Below are positions 13,279 through 15,347 of a stretch of DNA of 15,347 bases, piece by piece. Numbering within the stretch: position 1 is the first letter of the stretch; each line of letters starts with the position of its first letter. The stretch spans positions 1 through 15,347 of the forward strand of contig JAEUSA010000020.1 of assembly GCA_016788945.1 (NCBI GenBank), given 5' to 3'. The notes beneath the pieces are model-generated. The model searched no databases, was not told the DNA's origin, and worked only from the letters and a program-made list of their open reading frames with translations. This DNA comes from Leptospiraceae bacterium. GTDB taxonomy: Bacteria > Spirochaetota > Leptospiria > Turneriellales > Turneriellaceae. The position numbers and the translations under genes were made by a program.

Positions 13279-14955
13279 TTGTCCCTGCTGAAGAATTTTT
13301 TTGTCGCACAGGCGTTGTGGGCAATACTGCACGCGGTCTGTGTACTGCTCTCATATGCCCCGTTCGGTTTCTGGCCGCTCGGGTTTGTCTCGGTTTTTGC
13401 CGTGTTGATGGCCGCGCGGCGGCTGCGAGCGCAGAACCTGCGCCGCCTGTTGGCGACCTGGCTCTTTTTTGCCATTGCAACGTCACTGATCACGTTCGGC
13501 TGGCTCGTTGCCACAGTACACACGTACACGGGCGAGCGCGTTGTCTTAACAGCTGCCCTGACACTACTTTATGCGCTGTTGTTTCAGACGAAATTCTTGT
13601 TGTTCTTTCTTTTTTATCGCTACCTCATCTCAGGTGAAATGCGGATCATCACCGCGCTGGCTTCGGCCGCTGTGCTCGCGGTTTCTGACGCGATCTCGCC
13701 CGAACTTTTTCCGTGGTGCTGGGGTAATACGCTCGGCGCAGAAACGCATCTGCGCCAGCTCGCTTCGGTGGGTTCGGTTTATCTGGTAAGTTTTACTGCG
13801 GCCCTTGGGGCCGCGATCGCGATCGTTGCGATCGAAAATCCAGCAGAAACGCCGTTGCGTTTGCGCATGAAGTCTGCCATGCCTGTGCTTGCCGTTTTTG
13901 CAGTATTGACCCTGACCGCTATCGCGATTCGTCACATAGGCGCGGCGCGTCAGGGGCAGAGCCTCGCTGTGCTCGCGGTACAGACCAATATTGGCGTCGC
14001 GGCCGAAACACGCCGCAGCGATACGCAGTTCGCCACCGATGCGATTAACCGCCTGTTTAATCAGTCGCTCGAGGGTTTACTGTTGTTCGGACGGGTAAAT
14101 CTGATTGTGTGGGGTGAGGGGGCGATGCCCTTCCACTCGGCGCAGCCCATCGGCAGCGATCGGCAGATCTATTCGCCGACATTCGACGCGGTGATAGAAT
14201 ATTTGCATCGCCAGAGCGGCGCCGCCGTCATTTATCAAGATCTTCATTACGAAGAAGATCGATTGCATTCGCGTCTGACGGCAAGGCCGGCTGCGGGCGA
14301 CAAAACGGAATATCTCAAACGCCGGCTTGTTCCGTGGGGAGAATACCTCCCTTTAGAATCCGCGATTCCCGCGATGCGCCGCTTATTTCCCGAAGCGGGC
14401 AAACTTTCTACGGGAAAGGCCGATGGTGAAATTACTGCGCGCTACGCTGACCAGCTGATCGAGCGTCCGAGTCGCGCGCAACTGCTTGCCGATACGGCGC
14501 TTTTATCTTCGCCGGAGAAAATCCGCTCTCTGCCGATGAGGCAGATCGCTGCGCAGACGTTGGTGGTGAAACCGGTATTGTGTTACGAAGCGCTGTTCCC
14601 TTCTGAAAGCCGCACTGAGTCAGCCGATCTGATTGTGAATCTGGCGAGCGATGCGTGGTTTGGCGACGGCATCGAGGGGCAGCACCATGCGCACGCGACG
14701 ACGATGCGCGCTGTTGAAAACGGAGTGCCCATGGTACGCGCTGCGGTCAGCGGCGTGAGCCTCATTACCGATCTCTATGGTGACGATATCAGGCCGCGCA
14801 CCGGTCAGGGACGTCCGGAGCTGCTTTACGCTGAAGTCGCGCTCAACCGCCGCAAGACGATCTTCGCCCGGTTCGGTATGCTCGCCTTTTATGCGCTGAT
14901 GTTTGTCGCGCTGTGGCCGTTTTTTCTTCAGCGCGTTGTATATTCGAGAAAATAG
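13279..14955 (+). CDS. lnt: Apolipoprotein N-acyltransferase
   Basis: Lnt adds the third acyl chain to the N-terminal cysteine of lipoproteins at the outer face of the inner membrane. The 558-residue protein has an N-terminal multi-span region (about 1-220, including YAPFGFWPLGFVSVF) and a periplasmic nitrilase-like domain. The catalytic triad is present: E280 in LIVWGEGAMPF, K347 in YLKRRLVPWGEYLPLE, and C435 in KPVLCYEALF. Supporting motifs are NLASDAWFGDGIEGQHHAHA and TTMRAVENGVPMVRAAVSGV. A last membrane span lies at about 531-551. A segment of roughly 35 residues at about 387-425 before the catalytic cysteine looks like an insertion. The start is TTG at 13279, one base after the preceding stop, with no ribosome binding site, so translation is probably coupled. 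The last 28 bases overlap the end of trmB on the other strand. Confidence 0.95.
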   Translation: MSLLKNFFVAQALWAILHAVCVLLSYAPFGFWPLGFVSVFAVLMAARRLRAQNLRRLLATWLFFAIATSLITFGWLVATVHTYTGERVVLTAALTLLYALLFQTKFLLFFLFYRYLISGEMRIITALASAAVLAVSDAISPELFPWCWGNTLGAETHLRQLASVGSVYLVSFTAALGAAIAIVAIENPAETPLRLRMKSAMPVLAVFAVLTLTAIAIRHIGAARQGQSLAVLAVQTNIGVAAETRRSDTQFATDAINRLFNQSLEGLLLFGRVNLIVWGEGAMPFHSAQPIGSDRQIYSPTFDAVIEYLHRQSGAAVIYQDLHYEEDRLHSRLTARPAAGDKTEYLKRRLVPWGEYLPLESAIPAMRRLFPEAGKLSTGKADGEITARYADQLIERPSRAQLLADTALLSSPEKIRSLPMRQIAAQTLVVKPVLCYEALFPSESRTESADLIVNLASDAWFGDGIEGQHHAHATTMRAVENGVPMVRAAVSGVSLITDLYGDDIRPRTGQGRPELLYAEVALNRRKTIFARFGMLAFYALMFVALWPFFLQRVVYSRK

Positions 14956-15347
14956 ATAGGGGCACCTTCGGCGCGGTGCACCTGTTCAAAATAACTGACG
15001 GCGCGACCGTCAATGTGGTCGAGCGCCGTAAAACTACCATTGCGGTTTTTCCAAGCAGCAGATGATTCGAAGACCTGCATCGCTTCGCGCGTGTAGACAT
15101 AGTCGTCGGTGGCAAAGGTCAGCGTAGCACCCGATGCGGCGATTCGGCGCAGTTCAGCGGCGAGGGCATCTGACACGAAGCGGTGTTTATGATGCCGCGC
15201 TTTGGGCCAAGGGTCGGGAAAATTGATCGTGATCGAGTCAAAACTTTGCGCGGCAAAAATGCCGTCGAAAAACCAGGTCACATCGAGTACCAGATAGCGT
15301 ATGTTGCCAATGCCGCTCGTCTGCTGTTCGCGGCCCGAAGCGATGAC
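14928..15347 (-). CDS. trmB: tRNA (guanine-N7-)-methyltransferase, C-terminal part (5' end off the window)
   Basis: TrmB uses S-adenosylmethionine to methylate G46 in the tRNA variable loop. The frame is open to the right edge, so the start lies outside; 139 residues are visible. Diagnostic motifs are SITINFPDPWPKARHHKHRF and LTFATDDYVYTREAM, the tRNA/SAM-binding signature of the family, preceded by TSGIGNIRYLVLD, which corresponds to the strand and acidic residue before the active site. The C-terminus ends FLEYTTR with stop TGA at the complement of 14928-14930. It is convergent with lnt and shares 28 bases with it, leaving no space for a separate terminator between them. Confidence 0.93.
   Translation of the reverse strand, partial: VIASGREQQTSGIGNIRYLVLDVTWFFDGIFAAQSFDSITINFPDPWPKARHHKHRFVSDALAAELRRIAASGATLTFATDDYVYTREAMQVFESSAAWKNRNGSFTALDHIDGRAVSYFEQVHRAEGAPIYFLEYTTR

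Overview
The window reads as chromosomal DNA of a diderm bacterium of roughly balanced GC content. It carries outer-membrane machinery (TonB/ExbBD and a TonB-dependent receptor), lipid A synthesis (LpxB), lipoprotein maturation (Lnt), an RlpA lipoprotein and a membrane-anchored SpoIIE-type phosphatase with a TPR tail. This mix, with a lipase-chaperone-like protein, suggests a spirochaete of the Leptospirales (Turneriella/Leptonema-like). That placement is inference from gene content and protein style only. I see no insertion sequence, phage gene, CRISPR array, tRNA or rRNA.

Layout. (1) Positions 1-2564, minus strand: exbB-exbD-tonB, nearly contiguous, followed by the 5' part of a TonB-dependent receptor that runs off the left edge. 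Together these would energise uptake across the outer membrane. (2) Positions 2565-2937: a 373-bp divergent intergenic region. It holds an unusually elaborate inverted-repeat structure that would form the 5' leader of the exbB mRNA (17-bp perfect outer stem, several internal hairpins, ending just before the exbB ribosome binding site), an AT-rich stretch with two tandem repeats, and a small hairpin. (3) Positions 2938-6769, plus strand: a predicted periplasmic-domain/outer-membrane-barrel protein, purF, and lpxB overlapping the purF end. (4) Positions 6828-7755: an RlpA-like lipoprotein with DPBB and SPOR domains, closed by a strong intrinsic terminator. (5) Positions 7837-10167: an FtsK/SpoIIIE translocase with no visible membrane domain. 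(6) Positions 10228-14955: a membrane SpoIIE/PP2C-TPR phosphatase, a lipase-chaperone-like protein and lnt, all co-oriented with short gaps. (7) Positions 14928-15347, minus strand: the 3' part of trmB, overlapping the lnt end tail to tail.

Functionally most of the window serves the envelope: energised import, lipid A, lipoprotein acylation, peptidoglycan processing at division sites and DNA clearance at the septum, with purF and trmB as housekeeping neighbours. The least explained items are the exbB leader structure, the two-domain protein at 2938-4008, the TM-less FtsK, and a lipase-chaperone-like gene with no lipase beside it. All calls rest on reading motifs by eye; no database or folding program was run.
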